From positions 1 to 64,000 of the forward strand of contig PLTA01000024.1 in the NCBI GenBank assembly GCA_003164295.1: a stretch of 64,000 nucleotides of DNA, read 5' to 3'. A program made the translations under genes and the position numbers. Positions 34,962 to 45,621 of the stretch are shown here, in pieces. This DNA comes from Candidatus Bathyarchaeota archaeon. Its GTDB lineage: Archaea > Thermoproteota > Bathyarchaeia > Bathyarchaeales > Bathycorpusculaceae. Every line of letters starts with the position of its first letter. Within the stretch, counting starts at the first letter, position 1. Under the pieces are notes generated by a model that was not told the origin of the DNA, made no database searches, and saw nothing but the letters and a program-made list of their open reading frames with translations.

Positions 34962-35405
34962 CTATTTCACAACTAGAACAGGACAATGTGAATATTCAAT
35001 TACTCGTTCGGCAACGCTGCCCATAAGAATTCTTTCTGCGCCTCTTCTGCCATATGTGCCCAATACAATTAAGTCCATGTTTAATCCATTGGCTAAATGT
35101 ACAATCTGCTCGAAAGGTCTGCCTTTTGCAATTAAAGAAGTGGCTTTTACGTTTTCTTTCTCAGCTAAACCCAATACATAATTGATATATCGTTGGCCAT
35201 CGGTCTTGAGTTCCCGTTCAATATCTTCGCGTTCAGTTATTTTGGTGAATCGGTCAATAACAACTTCGTCAAGCACATATACTACCATAATTTGAGCGTC
35301 ATGCACCTTAGCTATACTTATAGCATATTCTGCTGCGTGTATGCTATAATCTGAACCGTCGGTGGGAACCAAGATTTTCTGTATAGTTTCACTACTGAAC
35401 TTCAT
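34962..35405 (-). CDS. universal stress protein (UspA family)
   Basis: 147 residues with the Usp start KILVPTDGSDYSIHAAEYA and the ATP-binding loop GTYGRRGAERILMGS followed by VAERVIEYSHCPVLVV, so it is of the ATP-binding class. It follows atpD by 2 nt and is probably cotranscribed with the ATP synthase operon. Confidence 0.9.
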   Translation of the reverse strand: MKFSSETIQKILVPTDGSDYSIHAAEYAISIAKVHDAQIMVVYVLDEVVIDRFTKITEREDIERELKTDGQRYINYVLGLAEKENVKATSLIAKGRPFEQIVHLANGLNMDLIVLGTYGRRGAERILMGSVAERVIEYSHCPVLVVK

Positions 35406-35407
35406 TT

Positions 35408-36034
35408 TTATTCACGTTCCTTAATTACACGTTTAATAATTTTAGTCCTAACAAATTCTTCTCGGTCTTTTTCTTCTAAAACTAGTTCAATTGATTTGGC
35501 GATGTTACGATAACGCGGAATAAGAACATAGTTCAAGGCATTGACTCGACGCTGAGTTCTTCGAACGTCGTTAGCTATTTGAAAAGTTGTTCCTTCTGCT
35601 CTAGCCAAATCAGCAATTAAATCCAGTATACTATAAAATTGTTTGAAGGCTTTGTCTAATTCTACACTGGTACTATCGAAGCCGTAATCAGGCTTGATGT
35701 TAGATTCGTCTTGAAATTCTACATTAGGAACAGTAACGCCCATGATGCTTTTGAAGTTAATAAGAAAATTAGCTTCAGCGCTTGAACCTAAAGCCACGGT
35801 AGCAATAGTTTCAGAACCCTTAGCTATATTGGCTTCTCGCAAGTTTTGATAAGCTTTCGCAAGAGCCGCCAGCAATTCCTCACGGGTTCTTTCGGCCTCA
35901 TATATGCTGTTTCTGAGCTCACGTATCAAAATGTCGCGTTTACGTTCAAGGACTTCGCGCCCAGATTCAGCTAGTTTAAGCGTCTTTTTTGTCTCGATTA
36001 AATTAATCCTTGTGGGGCTAACGCTTTCAGACAA
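35408..36034 (-). CDS. atpD: A-type ATP synthase subunit D
   Basis: 208 residues, long antiparallel coiled coil with NLIETKKTLKLAESGREVLERKRDIL at the N-terminus and VRRTQRRVNALNYVLIPRY near 165-183, both subunit D signatures. It forms the central rotor stalk. Tightly packed behind atpB (5 nt). Confidence 0.93.
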   Translation of the reverse strand: MSESVSPTRINLIETKKTLKLAESGREVLERKRDILIRELRNSIYEAERTREELLAALAKAYQNLREANIAKGSETIATVALGSSAEANFLINFKSIMGVTVPNVEFQDESNIKPDYGFDSTSVELDKAFKQFYSILDLIADLARAEGTTFQIANDVRRTQRRVNALNYVLIPRYRNIAKSIELVLEEKDREEFVRTKIIKRVIKERE

Positions 36035-36039
36035 TTTTG

Positions 36040-37446
36040 TTACTTGACCTCGCTAGCGAATTTAGGATAGTATTTCTGGATATATTCAGGCCTTATGCTT
36101 GTTAATTCTTCATCAGGCAACAGTGAAAGCGCATCCCAAGCGATGGTTAGAGTCTGTTCGATGGTTCGGTTTTCGTTTTTGCCTTGGTTTATGAGGGTTT
36201 TCTCGAATGCTTCGCCGAAGCGTAAGTATTCTTTGTCTCTTTGACCTAAGCCTTCTTCACCGATGATTGTAACTAGTGATTTCACCGAGTTATATTGAGC
36301 GTAAGCTGAATAGAGTTGGCTTGAAACGTTAGCATGATCTTCTCTGGTGCTGTCCTTGCCGATTCCATCTTTCATCAGACGAGATAAACTTGTTGATATG
36401 TAAATGGGTGGATAGATACCTTGCTTTTCTAGAGAACGAGACAAAACGATTTGTCCCTCTGTAATGTAACCAGTAAGGTCTGGGATTGGATGGGTAATGT
36501 CGTCGTTTGGCATGGTCAAAATTGGCATTTGTGTAATTGAGCCTTTTTTGCCGTGGATCCTCCCTGCCCGTTCATATAAACTTGCTAAGTCACTATACAT
36601 GTAACCAGGATAACCTTTTCTGCTGGGTACTTCTTCCATAGAAGCACTGACTTCTCTTAGAGCTTCGCAATAGTTTGTCATATCGGTCATGATTACGAGC
36701 ACATGTCGGTCTTGGTCAAAAGCCAAGTATTCTGCTAATGTTAAACCTGCTCTAGGTGTAATTATACGTTCAACTGGTGGGTCTTCGGCTAAGTTAAGGA
36801 ACATTGCAACATTTTTTATGGCACCTGTTTCTTCGAAGCTTTTCTGGAAGAAAGCTGCATCATCATGTTCCAAGCCCATGGCGATGAAGATAATGTTGAA
36901 GTCTTCGCCTCCGCTGCGAATCTGGGCTTGCCTAACGATTTGGGCCGCAAGTTCATTGTGTGCAAGACCTGGACCGCTGAAAACTGGCAATTTCTGTCCG
37001 CGGACTAGACTACATAAACCATCGATGGCTGAGATGCCTGTTTGAATGAATTCTTTAGGATACTCTCTGGAAACTGGGTTTAATGGATAACCGTTTACGT
37101 CACGTTTTTCCTCTGTGAAAAACCTTGGATGCCCGTCGATGGGTTCACCAAAGCTGTTCATTACGCGTCCAAGCATTTCTGTGGACACTGGAACTTCTAA
37201 AGAGTGACCAAGAAAGCGAGTTCGTGTTTCTGAAGGAGATAAGCCCGTGGTGCCTTCGAAGACTTGGACGATAACTGCTTTCTGTGAGACTTGAATAACT
37301 TTGCCTAAGCGAGCTTCGCCGTTTTGGGATTTAACTGTGACGAGTTCGTCATAGCCTACATTTTTAACGTTTTCAACTACAATAATTGGGCCTGAAATTG
37401 AAGCTACGCCTTTATACTCTAATCCAGATGCTGTTTTTATCGCCAT
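36040..37446 (-). CDS. atpB: A-type ATP synthase subunit B
   Basis: 468 residues, the normal length. Regulatory, non-catalytic subunit: the P-loop position reads [12 protein letters not shown] with no Lys, and SRLMKDGIG and [15 protein letters not shown] are present. It alternates with subunit A in the soluble hexamer. Confidence 0.95.
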   Translation of the reverse strand: MAIKTASGLEYKGVASISGPIIVVENVKNVGYDELVTVKSQNGEARLGKVIQVSQKAVIVQVFEGTTGLSPSETRTRFLGHSLEVPVSTEMLGRVMNSFGEPIDGHPRFFTEEKRDVNGYPLNPVSREYPKEFIQTGISAIDGLCSLVRGQKLPVFSGPGLAHNELAAQIVRQAQIRSGGEDFNIIFIAMGLEHDDAAFFQKSFEETGAIKNVAMFLNLAEDPPVERIITPRAGLTLAEYLAFDQDRHVLVIMTDMTNYCEALREVSASMEEVPSRKGYPGYMYSDLASLYERAGRIHGKKGSITQMPILTMPNDDITHPIPDLTGYITEGQIVLSRSLEKQGIYPPIYISTSLSRLMKDGIGKDSTREDHANVSSQLYSAYAQYNSVKSLVTIIGEEGLGQRDKEYLRFGEAFEKTLINQGKNENRTIEQTLTIAWDALSLLPDEELTSIRPEYIQKYYPKFASEVK

Positions 37447-37450
37447 AAGA

Positions 37451-39220
37451 TTACCTCAGTGTTGCCTCCAAAATTGCGAAGCTTTCATACATTCGCTTCT
37501 CTAAATCATCTATTAGCTCAATTTTATCGTTAGGAATCGAAGTTTTCATTCGTAGAATTTCCTCCGTAATGGGCATTTCTGTAACTTTGGAGATTGGTGC
37601 GCCTTTGCCTACCACGTTGTCTGCTAATCTGTGGTAGTCTACGATTATCTTTAGCATCTTGAATTGTTTCTGCGGGGTACTGTAAGTGTCGATGGGATCT
37701 AAGGCATTCTGCTGAAGGAAAGCGATTCTTATGATTCGAGCAGTTTCTAAAATTAAACGTTGCTTGTCAGGTAAAGCTTCGGGACCCACGAGTTTGACGA
37801 TGTTTTTTAAGTCATCTTCAGCTTGCAATATTCGCATGGCTTCTTCACGGTAGCTATTCCAGTTTTTATCTACTTCTTTATGCCACCATCCTGCGAGATC
37901 TTGGATATAGCCACTATAGCTTGCCATCCAGTTGATTGATGGATAGTGTCTTGCAGCTGCAAGTTCAGCATCTAATGCCCAGAAGACTCGTGTAAATCGC
38001 TTAGTGTGCTGAGTTACTGGTTCTGAAAAGTCTCCGCCTGGAGGGGAAACAGCGCCAATAGCGCATATTGAACCAACACGTTTACCTGAACCTAATACTT
38101 CGACGACTCCAGTGCGCTCATAGAATTCTGCGAGACGCGACGGTAGATAACTTGGGAACCCTTCTTCAGCAGGCATTTCTTCAAGCCGTCCTGAAACTTC
38201 TCGGAGTGCTTCTGCCCATCTACTCGTGGAATCCGCCATCAATGCGACAGCGTAACCCATGTCGCGGAAGTATTCTGCAAGAGTGATGCCCGTATAAATG
38301 CTGGCTTCTCTAGCAGAGACAGGCATGTTACTTGTATTGGCAACAAGAACTGTTCGCTCCATCAATGGATGACCAGTTGTCGGATCAATTAATTTGGGAA
38401 AACTGTCTAGCACATCGACCATTTCGTTGCCGCGTTCTCCGCACCCTACGTAAATTATGATGTTAGCGTCTGACCATTTTGCAAGTTGTTGCTGGGTAAC
38501 TGTTTTACCTGAGCCGAAGGGACCGGGGATAGCCGCGCTTCCCCCTTTTGCAACTGGGAAAAATGTGTCGATGACACGTTGTCCAGTGATTAAGGGGGAT
38601 GTGGCAAACAACCTACGAGTGTGTGGACGTGGCTCTCTAACTGGCCATTTCTGAAGCATAGGCAATTCAATCTCGGATCCATCTGATTCAACAGTTGCGA
38701 TTGTTTCTGTAATTGTATATTCGCCTTGTGGCGCAATCTTCACCAGTTTGCCTTTTACATTAACTGGAACTAGTATACGGTGCTCAAAAAGCGCTGTTTC
38801 TTGTACAGTGCCCAGTATGTCGCCCCCTGAAAGTTTAGTCCCAACTTTTGCCGTTGGTACAAAAGTCCATTTTTTTGTTCTAGAAAGAGATGTTACTCCC
38901 GCTGTCTGTTTAATGAAGGCACCTGTAAGGTTTTTTAGTTCTTCAAGAGGTCTTTGGATTCCGTCAAAGACGTTACCTACGATACCCGGAGCCAATTCCA
39001 CTGACAATGGGCTTCCAGTGCCTAAAACTGGCTCATCCAGTTTAAGTCCAGAGGTGTTTTGGTAAACTTGAATTGTGGCTCGTTCGCCTTCTAAACGAAT
39101 AATTTCGCCAATCAAACGGTTGTTACCAACTTCAACCATTTCATGCATGACGGCTTGTGCCATGCCGTTTGCTTCTACGACTGGCCCTGCAACTCTGATT
39201 ACGCTTCCTTTAACAATCAT
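37451..39220 (-). CDS. atpA: A-type ATP synthase subunit A (catalytic)
   Basis: 589 residues with the P-loop GPFGSGKT, the non-homologous insertion region (about 110-190) typical of A/V-type A subunits, and [20 protein letters not shown]. Catalytic subunit for ATP synthesis. No intein. Confidence 0.96.
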   Translation of the reverse strand: MIVKGSVIRVAGPVVEANGMAQAVMHEMVEVGNNRLIGEIIRLEGERATIQVYQNTSGLKLDEPVLGTGSPLSVELAPGIVGNVFDGIQRPLEELKNLTGAFIKQTAGVTSLSRTKKWTFVPTAKVGTKLSGGDILGTVQETALFEHRILVPVNVKGKLVKIAPQGEYTITETIATVESDGSEIELPMLQKWPVREPRPHTRRLFATSPLITGQRVIDTFFPVAKGGSAAIPGPFGSGKTVTQQQLAKWSDANIIIYVGCGERGNEMVDVLDSFPKLIDPTTGHPLMERTVLVANTSNMPVSAREASIYTGITLAEYFRDMGYAVALMADSTSRWAEALREVSGRLEEMPAEEGFPSYLPSRLAEFYERTGVVEVLGSGKRVGSICAIGAVSPPGGDFSEPVTQHTKRFTRVFWALDAELAAARHYPSINWMASYSGYIQDLAGWWHKEVDKNWNSYREEAMRILQAEDDLKNIVKLVGPEALPDKQRLILETARIIRIAFLQQNALDPIDTYSTPQKQFKMLKIIVDYHRLADNVVGKGAPISKVTEMPITEEILRMKTSIPNDKIELIDDLEKRMYESFAILEATLR

Positions 39221-39223
39221 TTG

Positions 39224-39844
39224 TTATACCGCCTCTTCAAACAACACTTTTGCGACTTCAACACGTAAAACCGGTTTAAGCTCTTGCAATCGATTATCTA
39301 TGGTTACATCATAAATTATTTTATTATCTGAGGTTTGAATTATGCATCCCCCAATGTAATCGCCGTTTTTATCTGATAGTGTCAATTCACAATGTAACTT
39401 CTTAGATAAACTTTTCAGAGTACTTTGCGTTAACCAACCTTCGTCTTTAGCGCTTACTTGTACAACGAGATCTTTTTGACCGATTTTTTCACAAGCATCT
39501 TCTATGAGTTTGAGTAGGTAACTATGATATTCGTCAGTTTTTACAAAATTCTTAAGTTTAATTACAGCCTTCTCGAAAGCAGTATCAACTAATTCTTCTT
39601 TTGCTTTAAGTAAACGATTCCTCATATCAACCTCGGTTACGGAAGCAATTTTGCGTTTTTCAGCTTCAGCTTTCGCTTTTGCTTGGTTGATAATGACTTG
39701 ATAGTTTTGGTCTGCTTGTTCTTTGGCTGTCTTCAAAGTTTTTTTCGCATCATTTTCAGCCGCTAACAATACGGCTTCGGCCTCTTTTTGGACATCGCCT
39801 AAAACTTGGGTTGAAATCGCTGAAACTCCGTCTTTAATTGTCAT
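39224..39844 (-). CDS. atpE: A-type ATP synthase subunit E
   Basis: 206 residues: N-terminal half a Lys/Ala/Glu coiled coil (EAEAVLLAAENDAKKTLKTA), C-terminal globular part ending RLQELKPVLRVEVAKVLFEE. Peripheral stalk subunit pairing with H. 3 nt before atpA. Confidence 0.92.
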   Translation of the reverse strand: MTIKDGVSAISTQVLGDVQKEAEAVLLAAENDAKKTLKTAKEQADQNYQVIINQAKAKAEAEKRKIASVTEVDMRNRLLKAKEELVDTAFEKAVIKLKNFVKTDEYHSYLLKLIEDACEKIGQKDLVVQVSAKDEGWLTQSTLKSLSKKLHCELTLSDKNGDYIGGCIIQTSDNKIIYDVTIDNRLQELKPVLRVEVAKVLFEEAV

Positions 39845-39856
39845 ATCAATTCACCG

Positions 39857-40165
39857 TTACATCTTGATTCCTAAAATTTTAGTAATCATAGCCGATAACT
39901 GCATTTCATTGGCTGGTCCCTTGCTTCCAGGGATTTCTATAATTAATGGTGTTACCCTTTCTTGGCGTATTTTATCAACTTCTTCGCGGAGTGATGGATC
40001 AATGAAGAAGGCTTCGCTTATTATTATAAAGCCAATATCGCTGCGCATAAGAGCTTTGTTTAGGGCTTGCCGAGCTTCATCTACAGAGGTGGCCTCGACG
40101 CCGTCGACACCTACGAGTTTGAAGCCAGTAATCATATCACTATCTCCAATTACGTAGCCAATCAT
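39857..40165 (-). CDS. atpF: A-type ATP synthase subunit F
   Basis: 102 residues from the ATG at 40165, starting MIGYVIGDSDMITGFKLVG, with IGFIIISE and IIEIPGSKGP, all typical of the CheY-like subunit F of the rotor. The open frame reaches 40255, but that part is unlike F and overlaps the divergent atpI. First gene of the minus-strand F-E-A-B-D run. Confidence 0.92.
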   Translation of the reverse strand: MIGYVIGDSDMITGFKLVGVDGVEATSVDEARQALNKALMRSDIGFIIISEAFFIDPSLREEVDKIRQERVTPLIIEIPGSKGPANEMQLSAMITKILGIKM

Positions 40166-40221
40166 GCCATCGCCAAATATAACTTTAAATGTTTGGTGGT
40201 AAATCAAACAACCTGTTAAAA

Positions 40222-42282
40222 ATGTTGCGACCCGAAAGGATGACTTCCACATCAATAATCTGCGTCAAAAAAGACGTTGAATCAGTATTGGAAGCGCTCA
40301 GTAGTTTCGGAGAATTCCAAATAGAGCAAACTTCTCAAGACAACGCAGATGTAACTGATTATAATCAGAGCATTCAACAGGTCGAGGAGTCCCTTGTTGA
40401 TGTAAATGGGCTGATTAATCAGCTTGTCCATGAAAAATCAAGTCTTTTGAGCATTTTCAAGATAACAGAAGAAACTAAAATGCAGGTTACTGCCGAAAAT
40501 TGGCAAGCCCTCTTAGAAAATACTAGCCAAAAAATCTTTACTCTGAAAAAAGAAACTGATAATCTCAATGCATCTCTTTCTAGTTTACAGGAAAAAACTT
40601 CAGAGTTAAATCACGTCAAAGATATGCTGACTAGGATGAACCTCATGGGAGCAGATCTTGCTGCCATGGAAGAACTAAAACTAATTTATGTTGCAATAGC
40701 AAGCGTACCAGTCAAAAACTTCAGTGGTTTAGAAACAGCCCTCAGTGGACTGCCAATTTTTATTAACAAGTGTTCTTTGACTAAAGATGCAACCTTTGTT
40801 TGCTTAGCCGCTTCAACCAAACTTCAAGCAGACATCGAAAAAATCATGCGAACATATCACGGCGAAATCTTTCACATTCCAAAAGAGTACCCCCATGACA
40901 TAAATGAAGCGCTCAAACAAGTTAACAACAAGTTAAAAGAAAACGCTGACAGAGAAGATGCGGTTAGCGCTTCATTAATCAAGTTGGGAAATGAAAATAA
41001 AAATAATCTTGTTTCATGGAAAGAAACATCGGAAAACATTCTAGCCCTTTTGAATGCTGAGAAAAAAATTCTCCAATCTGGTCGGCTTGCAACGATTAAA
41101 GGGTTTGTTCCTCAGAAAAAATTCAATGAACTGTGTGAAAAAGTTAATGGAATGTTAGATGGAAAGGCTTTGGTATTAACAAATGAAGTGGCTAAGAATG
41201 CTGATCCACCTACAAAGATTAGCCATAGCAGTTTTGTTAGGCCTTTTGAAGAACTTACTAGACTTTACGGTTTACCACACTATGACGAGTTAGATCCTAC
41301 ACCATTTATGGCATTCAGTTTTCCTATTCTTTTTGGATTAATGTTCGGTGACATAGGCCATGGCATAATTCTGCTAGTTGGCGGGTTGGCAATGTTTTTC
41401 CTAATTAAGAAAAATCAAGCAATAAGAAACGTATGCTGGATTATGGCTACTTGCGGTTTAGCCGCTATTGTTGCAGGCGCTTTGTATGGCGAATTCTTCG
41501 GGAAACCGGTTGCTGTAATCTTTGGATCGAGCTTTGGGCCTTTATGGTTTGATCCTTTTAGTCCAACTACCAACGTGTTCAATTTCTTAATCTTCGCATT
41601 ATGCATAGGAGTTGCACAAATCCTCAGTGGATTGGTACTTGAGATGGCAAATTTTGCGATCAAACGAAATTTCGTCGATGCAATTTTCCTGTCGCTCCCT
41701 AAAATAGTGTTTTACATATGTGCAGTTTTACTTTTAGTGGTTTACAAGCTAAATATTGCTTTATGGTTTTCCGGTCCAGTACTGCTACTTGTAATCCCTT
41801 TCACTTTAATGGTTATTGCAAAGCCTGCTTTTGTTGCATTTTCTCATCTTTCATTTCGATCAATTGAAACTCAAGGTGAAGAGGAATTGGCGTCTGAAGC
41901 CCACGAAGGCTCATTTGGGCAAAGCCTTTTTGAAAGCGGGGATTTAATGACACGTTTACTGAGCAACACTATATCTTATAGTCGAATTCTCGCTTTGCTT
42001 ATGGCTCATTGGGCACTGCTTCTTGTAACATACACTGTTGCGAATTTAATCGGTTTTTCATCAATTGTAAGCTTGATTATTAGCGTGATAGTAATTGTTG
42101 GAGGAAACATTTTCGTAATTGCACTTGAAGGATTAATCGTCTTCATTCATACGTTAAGACTGCACTTTTACGAGTGGTTTAGCAAGTTCTATCAAGGCAC
42201 AGGAACAGAGTTTAATCCCTTTAAACAGAAATTCGAACACACTGAAGTTGTCTTAAAACCAAAAGAAGACACGAAACAATAA
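40222..42282 (+). CDS. atpI: A-type ATP synthase subunit I (a-subunit)
   Basis: 686 residues from the ATG at 40222 (MLRPERMTST, the usual start of the family); an ATG at 40189 is also in frame. The N-terminal cytoplasmic half has coiled coils, the C-terminal half about eight spans with FPILFGLMFGDIGHGIIL and LRLHFYEWFSKFY. The proton-channel arginine is expected in NTISYSRILALLMAHW. It is transcribed opposite to all other ATP synthase genes here; TATA-like AAATATAACTTTAAA at about 40175-40189 is shared with atpF. Confidence 0.94.
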   Translation: MLRPERMTSTSIICVKKDVESVLEALSSFGEFQIEQTSQDNADVTDYNQSIQQVEESLVDVNGLINQLVHEKSSLLSIFKITEETKMQVTAENWQALLENTSQKIFTLKKETDNLNASLSSLQEKTSELNHVKDMLTRMNLMGADLAAMEELKLIYVAIASVPVKNFSGLETALSGLPIFINKCSLTKDATFVCLAASTKLQADIEKIMRTYHGEIFHIPKEYPHDINEALKQVNNKLKENADREDAVSASLIKLGNENKNNLVSWKETSENILALLNAEKKILQSGRLATIKGFVPQKKFNELCEKVNGMLDGKALVLTNEVAKNADPPTKISHSSFVRPFEELTRLYGLPHYDELDPTPFMAFSFPILFGLMFGDIGHGIILLVGGLAMFFLIKKNQAIRNVCWIMATCGLAAIVAGALYGEFFGKPVAVIFGSSFGPLWFDPFSPTTNVFNFLIFALCIGVAQILSGLVLEMANFAIKRNFVDAIFLSLPKIVFYICAVLLLVVYKLNIALWFSGPVLLLVIPFTLMVIAKPAFVAFSHLSFRSIETQGEEELASEAHEGSFGQSLFESGDLMTRLLSNTISYSRILALLMAHWALLLVTYTVANLIGFSSIVSLIISVIVIVGGNIFVIALEGLIVFIHTLRLHFYEWFSKFYQGTGTEFNPFKQKFEHTEVVLKPKEDTKQ

Positions 42283-42295
42283 AAAATGAAAAAGC

Positions 42296-43348
42296 TTAAA
42301 GTAAAAGTTGATTTCTAATGTCCTCGTGCTTCATTTCTGAGGATACACTCAAGCTCAAAACAGTTAAGTTAAATACTTCAGCTTCTTTCTGCGTCATGAA
42401 GGCAAGTGGTGAACCGACGTTAAAAGTTTCACTAATCGCACTCGATTTAGCATGTTGAAACACTGCTTTCCTGAAAGCTTTTCCAGCGTTTGCTATAGTT
42501 TCCTCTGCATTCTGAGCTTTAACAAAAAACTTAGCATAATAACTATCAAGAACAATTTTAAAGGCTGATTCAAAATCAGGAGCAGATACAAGAGCTTCAA
42601 CCGTTGCCTTATGGAGATTGAAACAGTTTTGAGGAATAACCAATCGTAGCCAATTGGGTTCGTGATTTAGGGCTTTTCCTCTAAGAATCGTCATTAGCGT
42701 AAAGCTATCGATTTCCATGCTCGCATAAAACAATGCATACGGTTTCTCTTTTTTTGCGAGACCATTGTAGTAATCGTATAGTTTTTCGTAGAAGAGCTTA
42801 TCTACAAAAATATCAAAGCTTGCTGTTGAAGCGTTTTCCTCATAATTTTTCATGCCCATATTCAAAGGTAACCAATAATCTGTGCCTTTAAAAGCATGAA
42901 CTGCCTGATTTACGCTTGAAGCTTTAACAGCTTCCTCAATTACCGCATGCTTCTTCAGAAAGTCTTCCACAGAAAAATATACCTTAGCTGACTTTTGGTC
43001 AGGAGTAAGTTTTGCATAAGTTGCTTTCATAAGCATCTTAACATGCTCAATCTCAAATCTTAAAAGATATAAACTAAGATAGTTTCTTGCTTTTTTAGGA
43101 GAGTTTTTCACAATTTTAATGTAAGTGTCTATAAGATTTTCGTAGTATGCTCTTTCTAGTTTACGGCTTGTAAGCGGCAACGGCACTTTAGCGATTTGCT
43201 CTTGATAACTTGTATCTCGAAGTTGAACTGCAAGCTCAGTGAGATTTCTACTTTCCGTAAGCGCTTTAAGTTTGCCTTCGCTAAGCAGTTTGCTTCTTTC
43301 TGCCCCAATCTTAGCTAGAACAGAAGCATAACGTGTTGTCTGACTCAA
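42296..43348 (-). CDS. atpC: A-type ATP synthase subunit C
   Basis: 350 residues, all-helical subunit C/d (ARIGAERSKLL-like N-terminus ASVLAKIGAERSKLLSEGKL; NLTELAVQLRDTSY). It links the rotor ring to the stalk. It overlaps atpH by 4 bp and is convergent with atpI. Confidence 0.9.
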   Translation of the reverse strand: MSQTTRYASVLAKIGAERSKLLSEGKLKALTESRNLTELAVQLRDTSYQEQIAKVPLPLTSRKLERAYYENLIDTYIKIVKNSPKKARNYLSLYLLRFEIEHVKMLMKATYAKLTPDQKSAKVYFSVEDFLKKHAVIEEAVKASSVNQAVHAFKGTDYWLPLNMGMKNYEENASTASFDIFVDKLFYEKLYDYYNGLAKKEKPYALFYASMEIDSFTLMTILRGKALNHEPNWLRLVIPQNCFNLHKATVEALVSAPDFESAFKIVLDSYYAKFFVKAQNAEETIANAGKAFRKAVFQHAKSSAISETFNVGSPLAFMTQKEAEVFNLTVLSLSVSSEMKHEDIRNQLLL

Positions 43349-43665
43349 GGTTTAGTTTCCTCAAGAACTGAATTCACAACTGCTAAAACCGCTTTATCCA
43401 TGCGTTTTTCAGCCTGTACTTTGAGTTTCACAGCGGTTTCCTGACTTGCTTTTAGAAGTTCATTACGATTCTGATTAGCTTCCTCAACTGCCTTCGAGTA
43501 AAGCTTCTGAGCTTCCTCTTCAGCGTAAGTTCGACTGTTAGCAATTAGTTTTTCAGAGTCCTCTTTTGCCAGCAAAGTGATTTTTTTGGCCTTGCTTTGG
43601 GCATCGCTTTGAATTTGATTTGCTTCTGCATCGATTTTTTTTAGTTCGTCCCAAACTTTTTCCAT
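43345..43665 (-). CDS. atpH: A-type ATP synthase subunit H
   Basis: 106 residues of one continuous coiled coil rich in Ala/Glu/Lys (IDAEANQIQSDAQSKAKKI...), the normal form of the peripheral-stalk H (G) subunit. First gene of the H-C pair. Confidence 0.85.
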   Translation of the reverse strand: MEKVWDELKKIDAEANQIQSDAQSKAKKITLLAKEDSEKLIANSRTYAEEEAQKLYSKAVEEANQNRNELLKASQETAVKLKVQAEKRMDKAVLAVVNSVLEETKP

Positions 43666-43886
43666 TATCTCACAGGTGTTATAGGGTTTGTAAACTCTCT
43701 AAAGTTTCTTGCGGTTTCTAAAGTTTCTTATGCTGTTAAAAATTATAGAATTATTTTGTTGATTGGTTTTCAAAAACTCATTTTTTCCCGTTTGGGCAGC
43801 TACCAGCCAAAACTTTTTGAGGTAAATTGGGAAAAGGCATTTAAAAAGGGTAATACAAGCTTATTGAAAAGCTGGACGATTAATTA

Positions 43887-44861
43887 ATGGTGAAGAAAGA
43901 AGAAGAGAATCCTAAGCTCAATATTGAAAAACTGAAGAAGATCGACTTAGGTTTTGACTATCATTCCTCACGTTTCTTTGTTCTTTTATTCTCAACCATT
44001 TATGTTATTGCTATAACGGCTTTTTGTATAGAATACAAGATTATTCCCGGACCTGAATTTCTGGTCTTAGGCATCTTATTTTATGCTGCATATAATCAGC
44101 GAACTTGGCGCGCATTGAAAGATTGGCTTCCCTTCGTCACGGTATTCATTTCATATGAAGTCATGTATAGCGTTGTCGGCAGCATTGACACAGATATTCT
44201 TCATGCTGGACCCCGTAATTTAGATTTGGAAATGTTTGGGAAGCTTCCGACTTTGATTCTTCAGCAAAATTTTAGGTTTCCAGTTTTGGATTATGTGGGA
44301 GCCGTCTTCTATGGAATATATTTCTTTGTTCCAACGATCTTTGCTTTTGTTCTTTGGAAGAAAAGCCCACAGAATTATTGGAAATACATTATTTCATTCG
44401 GAGTATTAACCTATGCTGCTTTAGTAACTTTCCTTTTTTATCCTGTTGCACCACCTTGGTTCCAGTTTAACTCCGTCTTTAACCCTGCATATACGGGACC
44501 GCAAGTCATAAGAGTCCTTACTGGTTCAGTGGATGTCAATTTAGGACTCCCTGTTTACAAGACCTTGTTTGATTTTCTGAGTCCGAATATCTTTGCTGCT
44601 TTTCCGAGTATGCATTCAGCTATGCCATGGCTGGTTTTTCTATTTGCCTTTAAAGTGTGGAAATGGAAGAGTCTTCCAGTTGCGATTATTCCTATTGGAA
44701 CTTGGTTTAGTGCCGTCTACCTCGGCGAACATTATTTCACGGATGTTCTAGGAGGAATAGCCTATGCTACAATCGCATTTATTGCTGTTGAAAAACTTTT
44801 GCCGTTACTCTCAGGAAGAATCGGCTTTTTGCAAAAACATGTGCCTCAGGAAATCAAATAA
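43887..44861 (+). CDS. PAP2-superfamily membrane protein, inositolphosphotransferase-like
   Basis: 324 residues, about six spans. PAP2 phosphatase motifs in the Aur1/inositol-phosphorylceramide-synthase layout: AAFPSMHSAMPW (second motif, catalytic His) and LGEHYFTDVLGG (third motif). It would act on phospholipid head groups or polyprenyl phosphates in the membrane; the substrate is unknown. Single gene. Confidence 0.82.
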   Translation: MVKKEEENPKLNIEKLKKIDLGFDYHSSRFFVLLFSTIYVIAITAFCIEYKIIPGPEFLVLGILFYAAYNQRTWRALKDWLPFVTVFISYEVMYSVVGSIDTDILHAGPRNLDLEMFGKLPTLILQQNFRFPVLDYVGAVFYGIYFFVPTIFAFVLWKKSPQNYWKYIISFGVLTYAALVTFLFYPVAPPWFQFNSVFNPAYTGPQVIRVLTGSVDVNLGLPVYKTLFDFLSPNIFAAFPSMHSAMPWLVFLFAFKVWKWKSLPVAIIPIGTWFSAVYLGEHYFTDVLGGIAYATIAFIAVEKLLPLLSGRIGFLQKHVPQEIK

Positions 44862-45215
44862 TAATTTGAAGAAAGGGATCTTTGTTCTCTATTAAGTTGG
44901 ATAAAGATTCTTCCTGATTAGCATCACCTTGGAAAAAATAGCTGCAATTTACATCAAAAAATGAGGAAATCACATACTATTTGTCCATGCAAATGCCGAA
45001 TTTTCCACTGAAGATTTTTTCTCAATAGCCCATTTCGGCCTTTGTTTCCAATTTAAAAGCCAATAATTAGTTATTTAATGCTGATTTTTTCAAAGGGTCC
45101 CCCAAAAGTCTTCAAATTTGCGGATGACCATCCTAATGAAACACTAACAAGCAAAGAACCTAAATCATCCTCGGGGTTTTCAAAAACTTTATACGTGAAA
45201 TCTCATTCTACATAA
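44862..45215. other. intergenic; promoter of the next gene only
   Basis: I see no gene. CTTTATAC at 45187-45194 is a good TATA box about 25 bp before the ATG at 45216. Confidence 0.45.
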
Positions 45216-45563
45216 ATGATGATTTTTATGAGCAAAAATAACCTTAAACGTGAGAAGGTTATTGGAACCAATTGTTACAACTGCCAATTTGTGGCTAACA
45301 CGGAAGAACCAGTAAATCAAAAGCTGCTAAATGACGAAGGCGGCATTGACCCACAAAATGAAGAAGAAATGGATAGAGCAGAAAAAGCTGATTTAATTAC
45401 GCTTCCAGGCGGTTCCAAAACCGAGGTTACAACGAAAAAGTTTTGTTACAACGACAAAATAAAAATGTATGTTACTGTGCGAATGTGCTGTGCTTATTGG
45501 GATAACGATGGCGTCAAAAGACCCTGGAAAAAAGCTGAAAAATCAAAAGTCAAAAACCGATGA
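45216..45563 (+). CDS. Cys-rich hypothetical protein
   Basis: 115 residues, from an ATG that the upstream TATA box (45187) makes probably leaderless; a second ATG at 45228 is possible. N-terminal CYNC, and near the C-terminus FCYND...RMCCAYWD; five cysteines altogether, so metal or Fe-S binding is plausible. The middle is acidic (GGIDPQNEEEMDRAEKADL). No family recognised. Confidence 0.6.
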   Translation: MMIFMSKNNLKREKVIGTNCYNCQFVANTEEPVNQKLLNDEGGIDPQNEEEMDRAEKADLITLPGGSKTEVTTKKFCYNDKIKMYVTVRMCCAYWDNDGVKRPWKKAEKSKVKNR

Positions 45564-45621
45564 AAGACTACCGTTAGCATTCAACAAATTTCTTGTTTGC
45601 ATTTTTTAAGGTTTATACGAT

